64,000 nucleotides of DNA, from positions 62,001-126,000 of the forward strand of contig NZ_QUQV01000011.1 of assembly GCF_003400205.1 (NCBI RefSeq). Reading direction: 5' to 3'. Below are positions 1 through 9,467 of this stretch, piece after piece (position 1 is the stretch's first letter; each line of letters begins with the position of its first letter). This stretch comes from Bacillus sp. HNG. Lineage in GTDB: Bacteria > Bacillota > Bacilli > Bacillales > Bacillaceae_L. Made by a program: the position numbers and the translations under genes. The notes beneath the pieces were generated by a model, which ran no database searches, was not told the origin of the DNA, and saw only the letters and a list, made by a program, of their open reading frames with translations.

Positions 1-379
1 TTTTCTTTTCGTTTGCTAGATCGACAATTTTCAGTACTTGATAAATACGCTTCTTGTCAACGACACCCCGTTGAATCCGGAAATATTCTAGATTTTGAAC
101 TGCCGTAAAATCCGGGAAAAATGTAGGTGTTTCAATCATGAAACCCATTCTTTTTTTCTCATACTCTATTTCTTTACCAGATTTCCCAAAGAGCTGAATC
201 TCCCCAGTTGTTGGCATTAGTTGCCCTGAAAGAATTTTGAATAATGTCGATTTGCCTGCACCATTTTTTCCAATGAGTGCACAGATTTCCCCTTTTTTTA
301 ATGAAAAATCAAGAGGTTTAAGGACCTCATCCTCCTTAAACTTTTTCGACAATTGATACGTCTTAATAATGGTATTCAT
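1..379 (-). CDS. ABC transporter ATP-binding protein, BcrA-like, C-terminus beyond window
   Basis: This is the N-terminal 126 codons of an ABC ATPase; the gene runs off the left edge. The Walker A motif GKNGAGKST lies at residues 37-45. The Q-loop region reads GFMIETP, with Glu where most ATPases have Gln, as is common in the BcrA/bacitracin-export group. The ATG at 379 follows a GGAGGAG ribosome site. It lies 94 bases downstream of a response regulator on the same strand, an arrangement known from peptide-antibiotic resistance loci. The likely role is powering a membrane permease that removes a peptide antibiotic. No signature motif or permease is visible, so the substrate is inference. Confidence 0.85.
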   Translation of the reverse strand, partial: MNTIIKTYQLSKKFKEDEVLKPLDFSLKKGEICALIGKNGAGKSTLFKILSGQLMPTTGEIQLFGKSGKEIEYEKKRMGFMIETPTFFPDFTAVQNLEYFRIQRGVVDKKRIYQVLKIVDLANEKK

Positions 380-473
380 CTTTTCGACTCCTCCACTAAA
401 TTTCTGTTATTTCCAGTTTAGCTTAGAAGTCTTTAAAATCCTTTAAGCAAAACATAAAGAATTCATAAAGAAG

Positions 474-1154
474 TCAGATAAGCATAAATCCTACTCCCCA
501 AATGGTCTTAATATATTCTTCAGTAGTCATTTCGGAAATCTTCTTACGGAGGTTAGAGACGTGAACGCTGATCGTATTATCATCACCATAATAGGTCCCT
601 TTCCAGATGCTTTCATATATCTCCCTTTTGGAAAGCGCACGCTCAGGATTATTCATGAAAAATGTTAAAATATCAAACTCAGCATTTGTCAGCTGTAGCT
701 CGTTTTCTTTTAATGTAACAGACCGTTTTTCCGTATTCATTCTAAGCTCTCGCCATCCTATTTCCGCTGATTGCTCCGGGTGAAAACTGGCTTTACGTAT
801 TTGGACTTCCACTCGGGCCATTACTTCTTCTTGATGAAAAGGTTTGGTTATATAATCATCCGCACCCATTTTCAATACTTGCACTTTATTCTCAATATCG
901 ACTTTGGCTGAAATGACAATAATTGGAATAGAACTCGTTTCTCTGATTTCTTTTAATAGTTCCTCCCCGCTTTTGCCCGGTAACATCAAATCCAATAAAA
1001 TTAAATCGAACGTATTGTTCTGAAGTTGCAACAAACCTTCTGTGCCCGAATAAGCGGCGACCGGTTCCATGTGTGATTTTTCCAAAATGACACTTAGCAG
1101 TCTACTAATCTCTTGATCGTCTTCAATGATTAAAATGCGTTTTCCTTCATACAT
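474..1154 (-). CDS. OmpR-family two-component response regulator
   Basis: The product is a 226-residue response regulator. The receiver domain covers residues 5-120, with the acidic pair D12/D13, phosphoacceptor D55 in LLDLMLPG and the conserved Lys in YITKPF. A winged-helix output domain fills the C-terminus, with SVHVSNLRKKI as recognition helix. A GTG nine bases upstream (1163) lies inside the ribosome site AGGTGAT, so the ATG at 1154 is chosen. The BcrA-type ATPase gene follows on the same strand. The adjacent histidine kinase usual for such loci is not seen between them; it may lie left of the window. The likely job is sensing envelope stress and activating the transporter. Confidence 0.92.
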   Translation of the reverse strand: MYEGKRILIIEDDQEISRLLSVILEKSHMEPVAAYSGTEGLLQLQNNTFDLILLDLMLPGKSGEELLKEIRETSSIPIIVISAKVDIENKVQVLKMGADDYITKPFHQEEVMARVEVQIRKASFHPEQSAEIGWRELRMNTEKRSVTLKENELQLTNAEFDILTFFMNNPERALSKREIYESIWKGTYYGDDNTISVHVSNLRKKISEMTTEEYIKTIWGVGFMLI

Positions 1155-1262
1155 ACTTATCACCTATTTTTTAATGTGTAGCGTTTTATTAATTTTCATG
1201 GTAGTTATACACTAAAAGACTTACATATTAATTGCATATTATATAAATGATGTGACAATAAG

Positions 1263-1550
1263 TCATTGTTTCTTACCTTTTCGTTCTAAAAGAATAGGTG
1301 CTATATTTACTAAGATAGAAACAATTGTCAAAAACCAAAATGCTCTAGCCATACCTGGAATTACATCCGATAATGCCGCCCAATCTTCCACTTTTACCCA
1401 CCGAGTTAGATAACTGTAATCTGCACAAATTGTTAAAGCTGTAAATGATAATGCCATCGCCATAGCAAGCTTATAATCCTTTCCTGCTTTATACATAAAA
1501 AGATTTATAAAAGTTGTTATTATTGCAATAACCCCAAATATTATCCACAT
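1263..1550 (-). CDS. Small membrane protein, three predicted TM segments
   Basis: This is a 95-residue hydrophobic protein not assigned to a named family. Membrane segments are predicted at about residues 2-19, 28-45 and 68-87, followed by the basic tail ERKGKKQ, which suggests a cytoplasmic C-terminus. A central hydrophilic loop contains YLTRWVKVEDW. The ATG at 1550 has a good TGGAGGTATAG ribosome site. It is followed by the GNAT remnant's hairpin, not by a partner gene, so context gives no clue to function. Confidence 0.7.
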   Translation of the reverse strand: MWIIFGVIAIITTFINLFMYKAGKDYKLAMAMALSFTALTICADYSYLTRWVKVEDWAALSDVIPGMARAFWFLTIVSILVNIAPILLERKGKKQ

Positions 1551-1642
1551 GACTATACCTCCATATATTTTTATTAATGTCGTGTAATAATACTAATGTG
1601 CTTCATCTCAATTTTTTGCATTACTTTGTACAATTACTTCTT

Positions 1643-1678
1643 CAAAAAGGGTGCTTCTCCTTCTTAAGGGAAGCACCC
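1643..1678 (-). terminator. Intrinsic terminator of the GNAT remnant
   Basis: An inverted repeat GGGTGCTTC / GAAGCACCC is followed on the minus strand by TTTTTG. It lies just downstream of the broken acetyltransferase gene. Confidence 0.8.
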
Positions 1679-1691
1679 GTTAGCTTACTAA

Positions 1692-1979
1692 TTAAATTTT
1701 CAAAGCCATTCGTACAGTTTTTAAAATATGTCCATCGAATTCATCGTCAAACTCTTTAACAATTTCGAACCCTTTTGCTTCATAAAAAGTCTTTCCTATT
1801 TGATTATCCTTTTCTACATTTATATAAATCTCTTTAACACCATCTAAATTTTTAATTCCTTGTTGTAACAAAGCTGAACCAATTCCTTTACCTTGGTATT
1901 CTGGATAAAGATAAATAGAACCCAATTCAGCTTTTCCATCTTCTCTTACTTGAGAAAAGTTGGCAAAACCAACAACTCT
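1692..1979 (-). pseudogene. GNAT acetyltransferase remnant, N-terminal half lost
   Basis: The surviving frame encodes the C-terminal half of a GNAT N-acetyltransferase. It includes the acetyl-CoA binding loop YQGKGIGSALLQQG (QGKGIG fits the Q/RxxGxG/A signature) and the following strand and helix ending in NQIGKTFYEAKGF. The frame stays open upstream through VVGFANFSQ and then meets TAA at 1980-1982. There is no ATG with a ribosome site in this stretch; the first possible start, a TTG at 1925, falls inside the fold. A complete GNAT would need about 60-70 more residues. The terminator is retained, which suggests recent decay. It is probably non-functional. Confidence 0.75.
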
Positions 1980-2292
1980 TTACGAATAGATAAATTCACA
2001 TAAATCCCCCTTTTGTGATAATTTTCCATTTTGGCTATTGTAGCATAATTAGACTTTAAATAGTTAAAATTGTTGTTTAACTAGACTGCACCTTTCTTGT
2101 GACCACCTACTATTTTGATTGCTAATGCACACGTAACTCCACAAACTTTAACATGTTTTCCTAAATTGCATTTCAATTGGGTTAAAGTAACAGGCATGCA
2201 ATTAATGGCGATAGAATTATATCAATCCGTTTTACTATAATTGGAATAAAAGGAAAATTTAGAGTATACTAAAAAATAGCTTTTAAAATAGG
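1980..2292. other. Intergenic region without a supported gene
   Basis: No coding stretch with a ribosome site was found. The left end probably holds decayed upstream sequence of the acetyltransferase. A TATAAT-like hexamer near 2236 could serve the following lipoprotein gene, but no convincing -35 was seen. Confidence 0.4.
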
Positions 2293-3294
2293 TTGGTGAT
2301 TAAAATTAATAGACTAATTCCTTTTTTCATATTTTCCGTTATTGTTGTATTACTTATCGGGTGTTCTAATAAAACAATTGAAGTTGAATCACCTAAAGAA
2401 TTAATTATTAAGAACCCCATCATTGTGAAGAATGGCAATCAGGAATTTAAAATTATACCCTTTTATAGTCAAATATTAGATTACTTGGAAAGCGTTTCAG
2501 AAATTGAACAACACGAGAAGATGGAAGAATATTACTATCAAAAAGTTGTCGAACCATTTCAATTAGATACTTTAGGTAAAGGAAAGGGGTATTGGCTAAA
2601 GGATAATTGGGCTTTTGCAACTCCTAAAAACATTAAAACTTTGGAGGAATTTGTATATTCTCTAATTAATAATCAAGATGAAATAAATAAAATAATAGAA
2701 CAAGCCTTGATTAAATCATCTAATACCCTTCCAGGCGAGAATAAGACTGTGTATTTATTTCCTCCTAATCCGGATGACATGTATGGTATCAATCTAATGG
2801 GTGGCACTGCTGGGCTAGCAGTTAGTAAGGATGTAATCATAATACAGATTGACCCATCTTCATTTAATTTGGATTTGTTGGAGTATACTGTTGCACATGA
2901 ATATCACCATACTGTATATATGGAAAGTGGAGAGGTAAATAGTTATAATACCTTATTAGATTCAATTATTCTCGAAGGAAAAGCTGACACTTTTGCCAAA
3001 AGTCTTTACCACGATATTAATATACCGTGGATAGAACCTCTATCAAATCAAAAAGAGGAGGAAGTGTGGGAGCACTTAAAAGAGAATTTAATGTCACAGG
3101 ACCGAACAATAAAAGGCGATTATTTTGGAAATCCAAACAAAGGAATCCCCCATTGGACCAACTACAAAATTGGATACCAAATAGTGAATTCCTTTTTAGA
3201 AAAGAATCCCACCACCCCGGTCAGAGACTGGACAGTATTATCTGCGGAGGAGATTTTATCAAATAGTAAATATGGAGATAGGATTTCAAAATAA
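2293..3294 (+). CDS. DUF2268 (YjaZ-like) putative Zn-protease lipoprotein
   Basis: The product is a 333-residue lipoprotein. A hydrophobic signal with lipobox LLIGC places the lipidated Cys at about residue 24, so the protein should sit on the outer face of the membrane. The C-terminal half carries HEYHH at 202-206 and, downstream, ILEGKAD with Glu228. This is the metal-binding pattern of the DUF2268 family of predicted Zn-dependent proteases, to which B. subtilis YjaZ belongs. The start is uncertain: TTG at 2293 and GTG at 2296 are both close to a weak AGG. It appears monocistronic. Protease activity is inferred from the motif only. Confidence 0.8.
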   Translation: MVIKINRLIPFFIFSVIVVLLIGCSNKTIEVESPKELIIKNPIIVKNGNQEFKIIPFYSQILDYLESVSEIEQHEKMEEYYYQKVVEPFQLDTLGKGKGYWLKDNWAFATPKNIKTLEEFVYSLINNQDEINKIIEQALIKSSNTLPGENKTVYLFPPNPDDMYGINLMGGTAGLAVSKDVIIIQIDPSSFNLDLLEYTVAHEYHHTVYMESGEVNSYNTLLDSIILEGKADTFAKSLYHDINIPWIEPLSNQKEEEVWEHLKENLMSQDRTIKGDYFGNPNKGIPHWTNYKIGYQIVNSFLEKNPTTPVRDWTVLSAEEILSNSKYGDRISK

Positions 3295-3479
3295 AAGTTT
3301 ATTTAGATTCTTGCAAAAGAAGAGACATTCTGACTTTGCTTTTTTGTTTTGCATTTTCTGTCTACTTAATTATAAAGCTGTTTTTTCTTCTTCTACTATG
3401 CTGCCCCTTTACTTAAAGAAGAATAAGCATTAATTCTGTTTAAGTGTAATCATTCACAACATACCATCCCATAAGAATA

Positions 3480-3505
3480 AAAAAAAGAGCTGCCATATAC
3501 AGCTC
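3480..3505 (-). terminator. Terminator of the AraC-family gene
   Basis: The stem GAGCTG / CAGCTC is followed on the minus strand by a run of eight T, immediately downstream of the AraC-type gene. Confidence 0.8.
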
Positions 3506-3524
3506 AGTGATCTAAAATGTACAT

Positions 3525-4397
3525 TTAATTTTTCATAACTGGAATCCAGATTTCGCTTGTCACAGATGGTGAAGTTAAATCTTTGGTTTTTATCGACAAA
3601 ATTTCAGGGCCTTCTGTAACCTGATAATTGGAAGATGGAAACCACTCTGAATAAATCCTTCCCCACGTTTCCTGTAGCGTACTAGGAAATGGGCCCGTTG
3701 ATTCAAATATCGCCCAGGTTAACGCAGGAACTTCAAGTTTCGAAAAGTTGTCAGGGCAATCTTGTGTTGTTGCTACGCCAATATACTGATCAAGCTCTCC
3801 TTTTTCTTCCATACGTCCTTCAGAAAAATTTGTAGATGCTTGAATCATCCCTTTCGGCTGAACATTAGAGAGTTTTGTTAATTGATCTATTTTATCCATA
3901 GTCAACGATTTCCACATTGCAGTAATTTCCGGGTTTTCTCCTTCAAAAATAATCGGAACTCTTTTCATGATACCAACTATGCTAAATGCTTCTTTATGTT
4001 CGATTCTGTAATTCATTTCATCTCCACCTCTAATTGATAATTGAAAGGTCATTAGTGGATAGGCTTTTAATGGCTGTCCAGTGTTTCTTGCTTCTGATGG
4101 TGTAACACCGTGTAGATTTTGAAAAGCTCTATTAAACGAGTCCGGTGAGCTGTACCCATATTTAATCGCAACATCAATTATTTTTATATGACTGTTCGTA
4201 AGCTCAAATGCTGCCATGCTAAGTCGTCTACGGCGGATGTATTCTGATAATGTAATACCTGCAAGAAAAGAAAACATTCTTTTAAAATGATATTCAGAAC
4301 AACGAGCGATTCTCGCCACCACTTTGAAGTCTATTTCGCTCGTAAGGTTATCCTCGATATACCTTATTGCATCATTCATACTCTTAAGCAAATCCAT
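3525..4397 (-). CDS. AraC-family regulator with GyrI-like effector domain
   Basis: The product is 290 residues. An N-terminal pair of AraC helix-turn-helix units (about residues 8-105) contains [16 protein letters not shown] and [16 protein letters not shown]-terminal GyrI-like/Bac_rhamnosid-type effector-binding domain of about 155 residues ends in WIPVMKN. This SoxS/Rob-like architecture usually responds to small hydrophobic ligands. The ATG at 4397 is chosen because AAAGGAGGTCAAATA precedes it directly; an in-frame start at 4418 lies upstream of that site. The window contains two stand-alone GyrI-like proteins as well (9577 and 33796). Confidence 0.9.
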   Translation of the reverse strand: MDLLKSMNDAIRYIEDNLTSEIDFKVVARIARCSEYHFKRMFSFLAGITLSEYIRRRRLSMAAFELTNSHIKIIDVAIKYGYSSPDSFNRAFQNLHGVTPSEARNTGQPLKAYPLMTFQLSIRGGDEMNYRIEHKEAFSIVGIMKRVPIIFEGENPEITAMWKSLTMDKIDQLTKLSNVQPKGMIQASTNFSEGRMEEKGELDQYIGVATTQDCPDNFSKLEVPALTWAIFESTGPFPSTLQETWGRIYSEWFPSSNYQVTEGPEILSIKTKDLTSPSVTSEIWIPVMKN

Positions 4398-4522
4398 TAT
4401 TTGACCTCCTTTCATCAATAGAATACCAGGAGTTGATTGTATCCATCCGACTTTATGTGCACCATTTTATCGGTTTATTGATATCTTTTTACTCCCCTGC
4501 CCCTTTTACCTTATAACTTCAA

Positions 4523-4564
4523 TAAAAAGTGCATTCATCCTTCATGGATCAACGCACCTTTTTA
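4523..4564 (-). terminator. Hairpin after the CcdC-like gene
   Basis: Imperfect stem AAAAAGTGC...GCACCTTTTT with an inner ATCC/GGAT pairing. It has T-rich flanks in both directions. It closes the CcdC-like gene transcribed leftward. Confidence 0.7.
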
Positions 4565-4587
4565 AATGTACATGATTACTCCAAGAC

Positions 4588-5067
4588 TTACATGGCTACT
4601 TGAGAGTTATATACCTTTTTGAATTTCATAAAACTGATGATTCTCCATAACCCAACATATACAAACAGAGAAATAATAGATAACGCATTTAATGTTAAAG
4701 CATCAATTCCTGGTAAAAAGGAATCTGATAATCGTCGGCTAACAAATACTATGATTAACGCTATTACAAATCCAATGCTCTTTTTTGCATATATCTTCCC
4801 ATCCTCTCGAATCTCGTAACCCGTTGTATAAATCAAAGGTATAGATAAAATTATGCCAAATATCACTGAAAAGATAATTTCTATTGTTGTCATGTGAACA
4901 GATGGTTGGATTACCACAGAAAAGGCAGGTGACATATAGAGCAGCGGAAGCAAAATTCGCAAGCCAGAACCTCTAATTGGGCGGACCATCGCTCTTGTTC
5001 GCCTCCAAAAGATCAATCCAAAAATAACAAGTAAAACTGCGAACATTCCATATTGCATGTGTTTCAT
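4588..5067 (-). CDS. CcdC-like membrane protein (DUF1453)
   Basis: This 159-residue integral membrane protein has about five hydrophobic segments. The N-terminus has the WRRTRAMVRPIRGSG loop typical of the CcdC/DUF1453 family, and a central YEIREDGKIYAKKS soluble loop follows. The family is named after B. subtilis CcdC, found next to cytochrome c maturation genes, but its biochemical role is not established. No haem or thioredoxin gene lies nearby, so this is probably a paralogue with another use. The ATG at 5067 follows GGGATGGAGTGA. Confidence 0.75.
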   Translation of the reverse strand: MKHMQYGMFAVLLVIFGLIFWRRTRAMVRPIRGSGLRILLPLLYMSPAFSVVIQPSVHMTTIEIIFSVIFGIILSIPLIYTTGYEIREDGKIYAKKSIGFVIALIIVFVSRRLSDSFLPGIDALTLNALSIISLFVYVGLWRIISFMKFKKVYNSQVAM

Positions 5068-5222
5068 TCACTCCATCCCTTATACTTCAATCGAACATAC
5101 AAATTGATAATTGAAAAAAACTTAGGTAAATTTACAGAACCTCATATAGGAAGTTTTGTTTTCACACTCCCATTAACCAGATTTTCATTTATTGATTTTC
5201 ATTTTAAATATTCAATGAACAT

Positions 5223-5250
5223 AGGCATAAATCCTTTTTGGATTTATGCC
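5223..5250. terminator. Hairpin between the MDR reductase and CcdC-like genes
   Basis: Perfect 11-bp stem GGCATAAATCC / GGATTTATGCC around a T5 loop. It sits just past the stop of the reductase gene and probably terminates it, although the downstream T-tract is weak on either strand. Confidence 0.6.
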
Positions 5251-5272
5251 CCTTTGTACATTTTTTTATTAA

Positions 5273-6241
5273 CTATATGGTGATAACAACCTTCCCCTGT
5301 GAATGCCCTTCTTCAAAATACTCAAATGCTTTTGGTACGTCATTTAATGAATAGCTTCTATCAATAACGGGCTTTACCTTTCCTTCTTCAATTAGCTTTT
5401 TCATTACGATTAAATCTTCTTGCTTCGGCCTTTGTAAAAAGGGAATGAATTTCTTTTTTCCAGTCATCGAGTACCAGGCCCCTATTGTCATGGATTGATA
5501 CATTTGGCTTTCAGCACCACCTACATGAATGAATACGCCATTCTCTTTTAGCAATCTTTTATAAGTAGAAATAGGTTGTGATCCATTCACTCCGAAAATC
5601 ACATCATAGGTCTTCTCAAGGTTCTTAATGTCTTCTTTTTTGTAATCAATCACATGGTCGGCGCCAAGGGACTTCGCGATGTCTACGTTTCTCGTACTCA
5701 CCACGGCCGTTGTTTGAGCACCATATGCTTTGGCTATTTGAACCGCAAACGTCCCAACACCACCAGACGCACCATGAACCAGCACTTCCTGTCCAGGCTT
5801 TACCTTACCTTTGTCTCTGATTGCTTGTAAAGCAGTCATGGCTGCCATGGGGACGGCAGCTGCTTCGGTAAATAAGAGATTACTAGGCTTTAAAGCCAAT
5901 GCCTTTTCATCAACGGCTACATATTCCGCAAAGGTTCCCCAGCCGCTGCTTGAAATGTCTCCGTACACTTCATCCCCAACTTGAAATTGGGTCACATTCT
6001 CACCTATCGCCTCAACAATCCCGGCCATGTCCCCGCCAGGAATCAGGTATTTCGGTTTCCTTAGTCCAAACGCCAATCGGACTGGCAGTGGTTTCCCTCT
6101 TAATAAAACTAGATTACTATAATTGATCGATGATGCATGAACTCTTGCTAGCACTTGATTCCCCTTAGGTATAGGTGTCGCGACCTCACGTAGTTTCAGT
6201 GTATCGGGTGATCCATATTTTTCAGAGATAATCGCTCTCAT
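5273..6241 (-). CDS. NAD(P)H quinone oxidoreductase-like MDR protein
   Basis: The product is a 322-residue zinc-free medium-chain dehydrogenase/reductase. The GroES-like N-terminal domain (residues 1-125) includes GDMAGIVEAIGENV. The Rossmann domain has the nucleotide-binding motif HGASGGVGTFAVQIAKAYGA at about 158-177. There are no catalytic or structural zinc cysteine clusters, which fits the quinone oxidoreductase (QOR) branch. It probably reduces quinones or enals with NADPH in the cytoplasm. A strong GAAGGAGGACGGAG ribosome site precedes the ATG. The Crp-family gene upstream is on the same strand, 77 bases away, and may share transcription. Confidence 0.85.
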   Translation of the reverse strand: MRAIISEKYGSPDTLKLREVATPIPKGNQVLARVHASSINYSNLVLLRGKPLPVRLAFGLRKPKYLIPGGDMAGIVEAIGENVTQFQVGDEVYGDISSSGWGTFAEYVAVDEKALALKPSNLLFTEAAAVPMAAMTALQAIRDKGKVKPGQEVLVHGASGGVGTFAVQIAKAYGAQTTAVVSTRNVDIAKSLGADHVIDYKKEDIKNLEKTYDVIFGVNGSQPISTYKRLLKENGVFIHVGGAESQMYQSMTIGAWYSMTGKKKFIPFLQRPKQEDLIVMKKLIEEGKVKPVIDRSYSLNDVPKAFEYFEEGHSQGKVVITI

Positions 6242-6318
6242 CTCCGTCCTCCTTCTAACTCTTTTACAATAATACTAATTGGAAAATGTTGATGCGGCAT
6301 TGACTTAAGTTAAGATGT

Positions 6319-6894
6319 TTATTGAATTCGTTTTTTTATTCGACTTAATGACTCTGGTGTCATCCCGAGGTAGCTTGCCAATTGATGTTGAGGTACACGT
6401 GTGAGGAGATCTGGTCGATTTTGGATAATCATTTTGTAGCGGTCTTCTGGAGAAGAGCGAATAAATAGTGCATTTTCATTTTGGATTTGAGTAAGGTATT
6501 TTTCCATCATCCGTCTGGTCATGGTTTCAAGTTCCGTGTATTGCTTATACATTTCTTGTTCAGACTCTAGTTCTCCAACAACCAATACACTATCTTCTTG
6601 GCAGGTTAATGTGTAGGTGGATTCTTGATCTGGGTCTTCTACATTAAACAATAAAATCGCTTGATCTTCGGTATAAAAATGAGTCGTGACCTCTTTTCCT
6701 TCAGTATCCAGATAATATTGCCGGACACACCCTTTCAGTACAAAATAACAATTCTTTGATGAAGAATCTCCCTGTTTGATGAGAGTGGTCCCCTTTTCAA
6801 ACTTCTCTATGATTATAGCGTCAATCACAGCTTGTTGTTCGGCTTCACTTAGAGATGTATATGTAGCCATATATTTCATGAGAATCTCTTTCAT
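6319..6894 (-). CDS. Crp/Fnr-family transcriptional regulator
   Basis: The 191-residue protein has an N-terminal cyclic-nucleotide-binding-like beta-barrel (about 20-115, with FEKGTTLIKQGD and FVLKGCVRQYY). A C-terminal helix-turn-helix VPQHQLASYLGMTPESLSRIKK lies at about 166-187. The HTH is the short type seen in Bacteroidetes/Firmicutes Crp-like regulators of stress responses. The ligand is not predictable. The ATG follows AAAGGAGACATAAC. The downstream MDR reductase is a plausible target. Confidence 0.85.
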   Translation of the reverse strand: MKEILMKYMATYTSLSEAEQQAVIDAIIIEKFEKGTTLIKQGDSSSKNCYFVLKGCVRQYYLDTEGKEVTTHFYTEDQAILLFNVEDPDQESTYTLTCQEDSVLVVGELESEQEMYKQYTELETMTRRMMEKYLTQIQNENALFIRSSPEDRYKMIIQNRPDLLTRVPQHQLASYLGMTPESLSRIKKRIQ

Positions 6895-7124
6895 GTTATG
6901 TCTCCTTTACATTTTATGGGTCCTTTATGACAATAGTACCATTACAATGTATTCACAACACTCCTTATTTATAAGAGCTAACCGGTCAACAAGATGAGGA
7001 AAAAATAAGGATTCCTCCCTAAAGTATAGTCCGAAGCCTTTCGTTACATGTTATTTCTGGTTCATGGTAACGTTGTAATATAACAATAAATCATACTTAA
7101 TCAATGGAAAGGAGTCATGTATAA

Positions 7125-8378
7125 ATGAAAAAGTTTATTAACGCGACTATATATGGAGAACCGAACTTCCATGAGATTTTAGTAGAAAACGGTCAATTTA
7201 AAGCAATCGGGAATGATTTAGGAAACACAGATGAGGTCATTGATTTAGAAGGTCGTTTGGTGTTGCCACCGTATGTTGACCCTCATTTACATTTAGACTA
7301 TATCTTTTCGGGGCTAGGCGAAGGAAACGCAAATGTGTCGGGTACATTATTTGAAGGCATCCAGCGCTGGAGTGATAATAAGAAATCATTAACGGAAGAA
7401 TTGGTTCGTGAGCGTGCGATGAAAGGGATTCAAAAAGAAGTGAATCATGGGGTTCAGTTTATTCGTACACATGTGGATATTACGGATCCCAATTTAACTG
7501 GAATGAAAGCTCTTCTGAAACTCCGTGAAGAATTGAAAGATGTTGTTACCCTACAGCTCGTCGCATTCCCTCAAGAAGGATTCTTTCGATATAAAGGTGC
7601 CGAACAGTTGATGGAAAAAGCGCTTGAAATGGGTGCTGACGTTGCAGGAGGAATTCCTCACTTCGAAATTTCCTATGAACATGGTGTTGAATCATTGCGC
7701 CGCATTGTAGACATGGCCATCAAATATAATGTGATGATTGATATTCACTGTGATGAAAATGATGATCCAAATAGTCGATTTTTAGAAGTGTTGAATGCAC
7801 TTGTGATGGAAAAAGACTATGGTACATATACAACAGCAAGTCATACTTGCAGCTTTGGTTCTGTAGAAAACAGCTATGCAAATAAAATGCTAGGTTTGTT
7901 TAGAGAATCAAACATTAACTTTATCTCATGTCCAACCGAAAATGCACATTTACAAGGTCGTGGGGATACTTATCCTAAACGTCGTGGTCTAACTCGAGTA
8001 AAAGAACTACTTACTAACGGTAATAATGTGGCGTTTGCCCAGGACTCCATTGCGGATTACTGGTATCCACTCGGGAATGGCAATATGATGAACATTTTAG
8101 ACAATGGGATCCATTTAGCTCATTATACGCACATTGATGAAATCAATAAGGCATTCGCCCTCATCACGACTAACGGTGCAAACATTATGAGAGTGAACGA
8201 TGAGTATGGGATTGAAGCTGGTAAACCAGCGAACTTTATCGTTTTAGATGCACAGAATGCTTATGAAGCCATTCGCGAACGTGCAGAAGTTCTTGCCTCC
8301 ATTCGCAATGGTGAGTATCTCTTCAAACGTGAGCCGCGAAAAAATAAAATCGAAATCGATTTTCTAAAACAATCATAA
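7125..8378 (+). CDS. Cytosine deaminase-like amidohydrolase
   Basis: The product is a 417-residue metal-dependent amidohydrolase closest in pattern to CodA. Metal ligands are His54 and His56 (PHLHLDY), His208 in DIHCDEND, His240 in SHTCSFG and Asp307 in AQDSIADYWYPLG. The HCDEND and WYPLGNGNM blocks parallel cytosine deaminase. It should deaminate cytosine or a related pyrimidine or aminotriazine in the cytoplasm. No permease (CodB-like) or purine/pyrimidine riboswitch is adjacent. The ATG follows GGAAAGGAGTCATGTATAA, and the gene is closed by its own terminator, so it looks monocistronic. Exact substrate is uncertain. Confidence 0.87.
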   Translation: MKKFINATIYGEPNFHEILVENGQFKAIGNDLGNTDEVIDLEGRLVLPPYVDPHLHLDYIFSGLGEGNANVSGTLFEGIQRWSDNKKSLTEELVRERAMKGIQKEVNHGVQFIRTHVDITDPNLTGMKALLKLREELKDVVTLQLVAFPQEGFFRYKGAEQLMEKALEMGADVAGGIPHFEISYEHGVESLRRIVDMAIKYNVMIDIHCDENDDPNSRFLEVLNALVMEKDYGTYTTASHTCSFGSVENSYANKMLGLFRESNINFISCPTENAHLQGRGDTYPKRRGLTRVKELLTNGNNVAFAQDSIADYWYPLGNGNMMNILDNGIHLAHYTHIDEINKAFALITTNGANIMRVNDEYGIEAGKPANFIVLDAQNAYEAIRERAEVLASIRNGEYLFKREPRKNKIEIDFLKQS

Positions 8379-8386
8379 AGTCTTGT

Positions 8387-8433
8387 GGGGCTGTCCGAAA
8401 GTCAAGAAAATGACCTTGGTGACAGCCCCTTTT
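8387..8433 (+). terminator. Terminator of the amidohydrolase gene
   Basis: Stem GGGGCTGTC / GACAGCCCC, then TTTTA on the plus strand, directly after the cytosine-deaminase-like gene. Confidence 0.85.
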
Positions 8434-8504
8434 ATATGCTGGAAGCTTCTAGGGTAGATTGCAGTTTACCTAGCACAAAAATAGGAGGATTTAACTGATA
8501 CTCA

Positions 8505-9467
8505 TTATGGGTAAAATATGGATAATCTCTCTTGTAAACATGCTAAGACTTCATTTGGCATTTCCCTGACCTTAATATCCTCACCGAGGAAAAGGAGCCA
8601 ATTGGTTAGTTCGGTTAATTCATCTGTATGATGTACATTGATATGAGCCTTTAGAATGGCTGTCGTTTGATAAGGGTCCGTATAGGAAATCGAAAATTTT
8701 AAAGGATGATATTTTTTAAACTGGGCAATCGCCGATGGACCCAGTTCAAGGACTAAGTTAATGTCTTCTTCCTGCATCCTTTGTTTTTCTAAAATTTTCT
8801 TCTCAGTTACTCTTTCTTCCGGAGTATATGGTTTTACATTTTTGAGTTGGTCGACAGGAAAAATTTTTTTCTTCTCTTCCTTTAGATCAAATCCTTCAAT
8901 GAGCCATACGCTTTTTTCACGATAAAGGTGAAGGAGATAAATTTCATAGGACTTACTCACCTTCTCTTCTTCGATGGAGATCTCTAAATATCTATCCAAC
9001 AGAAGGATCTGGATGAGTTTTTCTAACATGGGATGAGGAAGGTCTGATAGATCCAGTAGGTCAGGATTGTTCGGATTGGTTCCTTCAAATAGAAGAATTT
9101 GATTTAACAGAATAAGGTCATCTTGCTGGCTTTCTGAGATGAGGCCAAGTAATTTTTCAGCTAAAGATTGACGGCTCTTAAGATATGGAAGTTGTAGATT
9201 TCTTGTCGCCATAAAGGCGATAAAAAGAGCTTTCACCTCATCATTGGTAAAGCGAACCTCTGGCAGGACAGCGTTATGCATGACAAAATAGCCGCCATCC
9301 CTGCCTACTTCAGCGACAAGTGGCATCCCCATCGCCTCAATTTCTCTGATATCCCGAATGGCTGTCGAACGAGAGATGTTAAATTCTCTCATGATTTCAG
9401 AAATGGTAAAATGGGAGCGGTTGTTGATATACCGCATGATGATATTAATTCGTTCAACTTTTTTCAT
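8505..9467 (-). CDS. YafY-type HTH/WYL-domain transcriptional regulator
   Basis: The 320-residue protein has an N-terminal HTH_11 winged helix (FTISEIMREFNISRSTAIRD). A middle WYL-type domain is followed by a WCX-like C-terminal extension. In the WYL core the usual W-Y-L triplet appears as VWLIEGFDL. WYL domains bind nucleic acid or nucleotide ligands in several bacterial regulators. It is divergent from the GyrI-like pair at 9577-10535 and is the likely regulator of that pair. The ATG follows TTAGGAGTCGCC. The 109-base divergent gap is where operators would lie. Confidence 0.88.
   Translation of the reverse strand: MKKVERINIIMRYINNRSHFTISEIMREFNISRSTAIRDIREIEAMGMPLVAEVGRDGGYFVMHNAVLPEVRFTNDEVKALFIAFMATRNLQLPYLKSRQSLAEKLLGLISESQQDDLILLNQILLFEGTNPNNPDLLDLSDLPHPMLEKLIQILLLDRYLEISIEEEKVSKSYEIYLLHLYREKSVWLIEGFDLKEEKKKIFPVDQLKNVKPYTPEERVTEKKILEKQRMQEEDINLVLELGPSAIAQFKKYHPLKFSISYTDPYQTTAILKAHINVHHTDELTELTNWLLFLGEDIKVREMPNEVLACLQERLSIFYP

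Noticed and set aside
7000-7124. Possible riboswitch before the cytosine-deaminase-like gene
   Set aside because: No purine, PreQ1 or other known aptamer pattern and no terminator was found.
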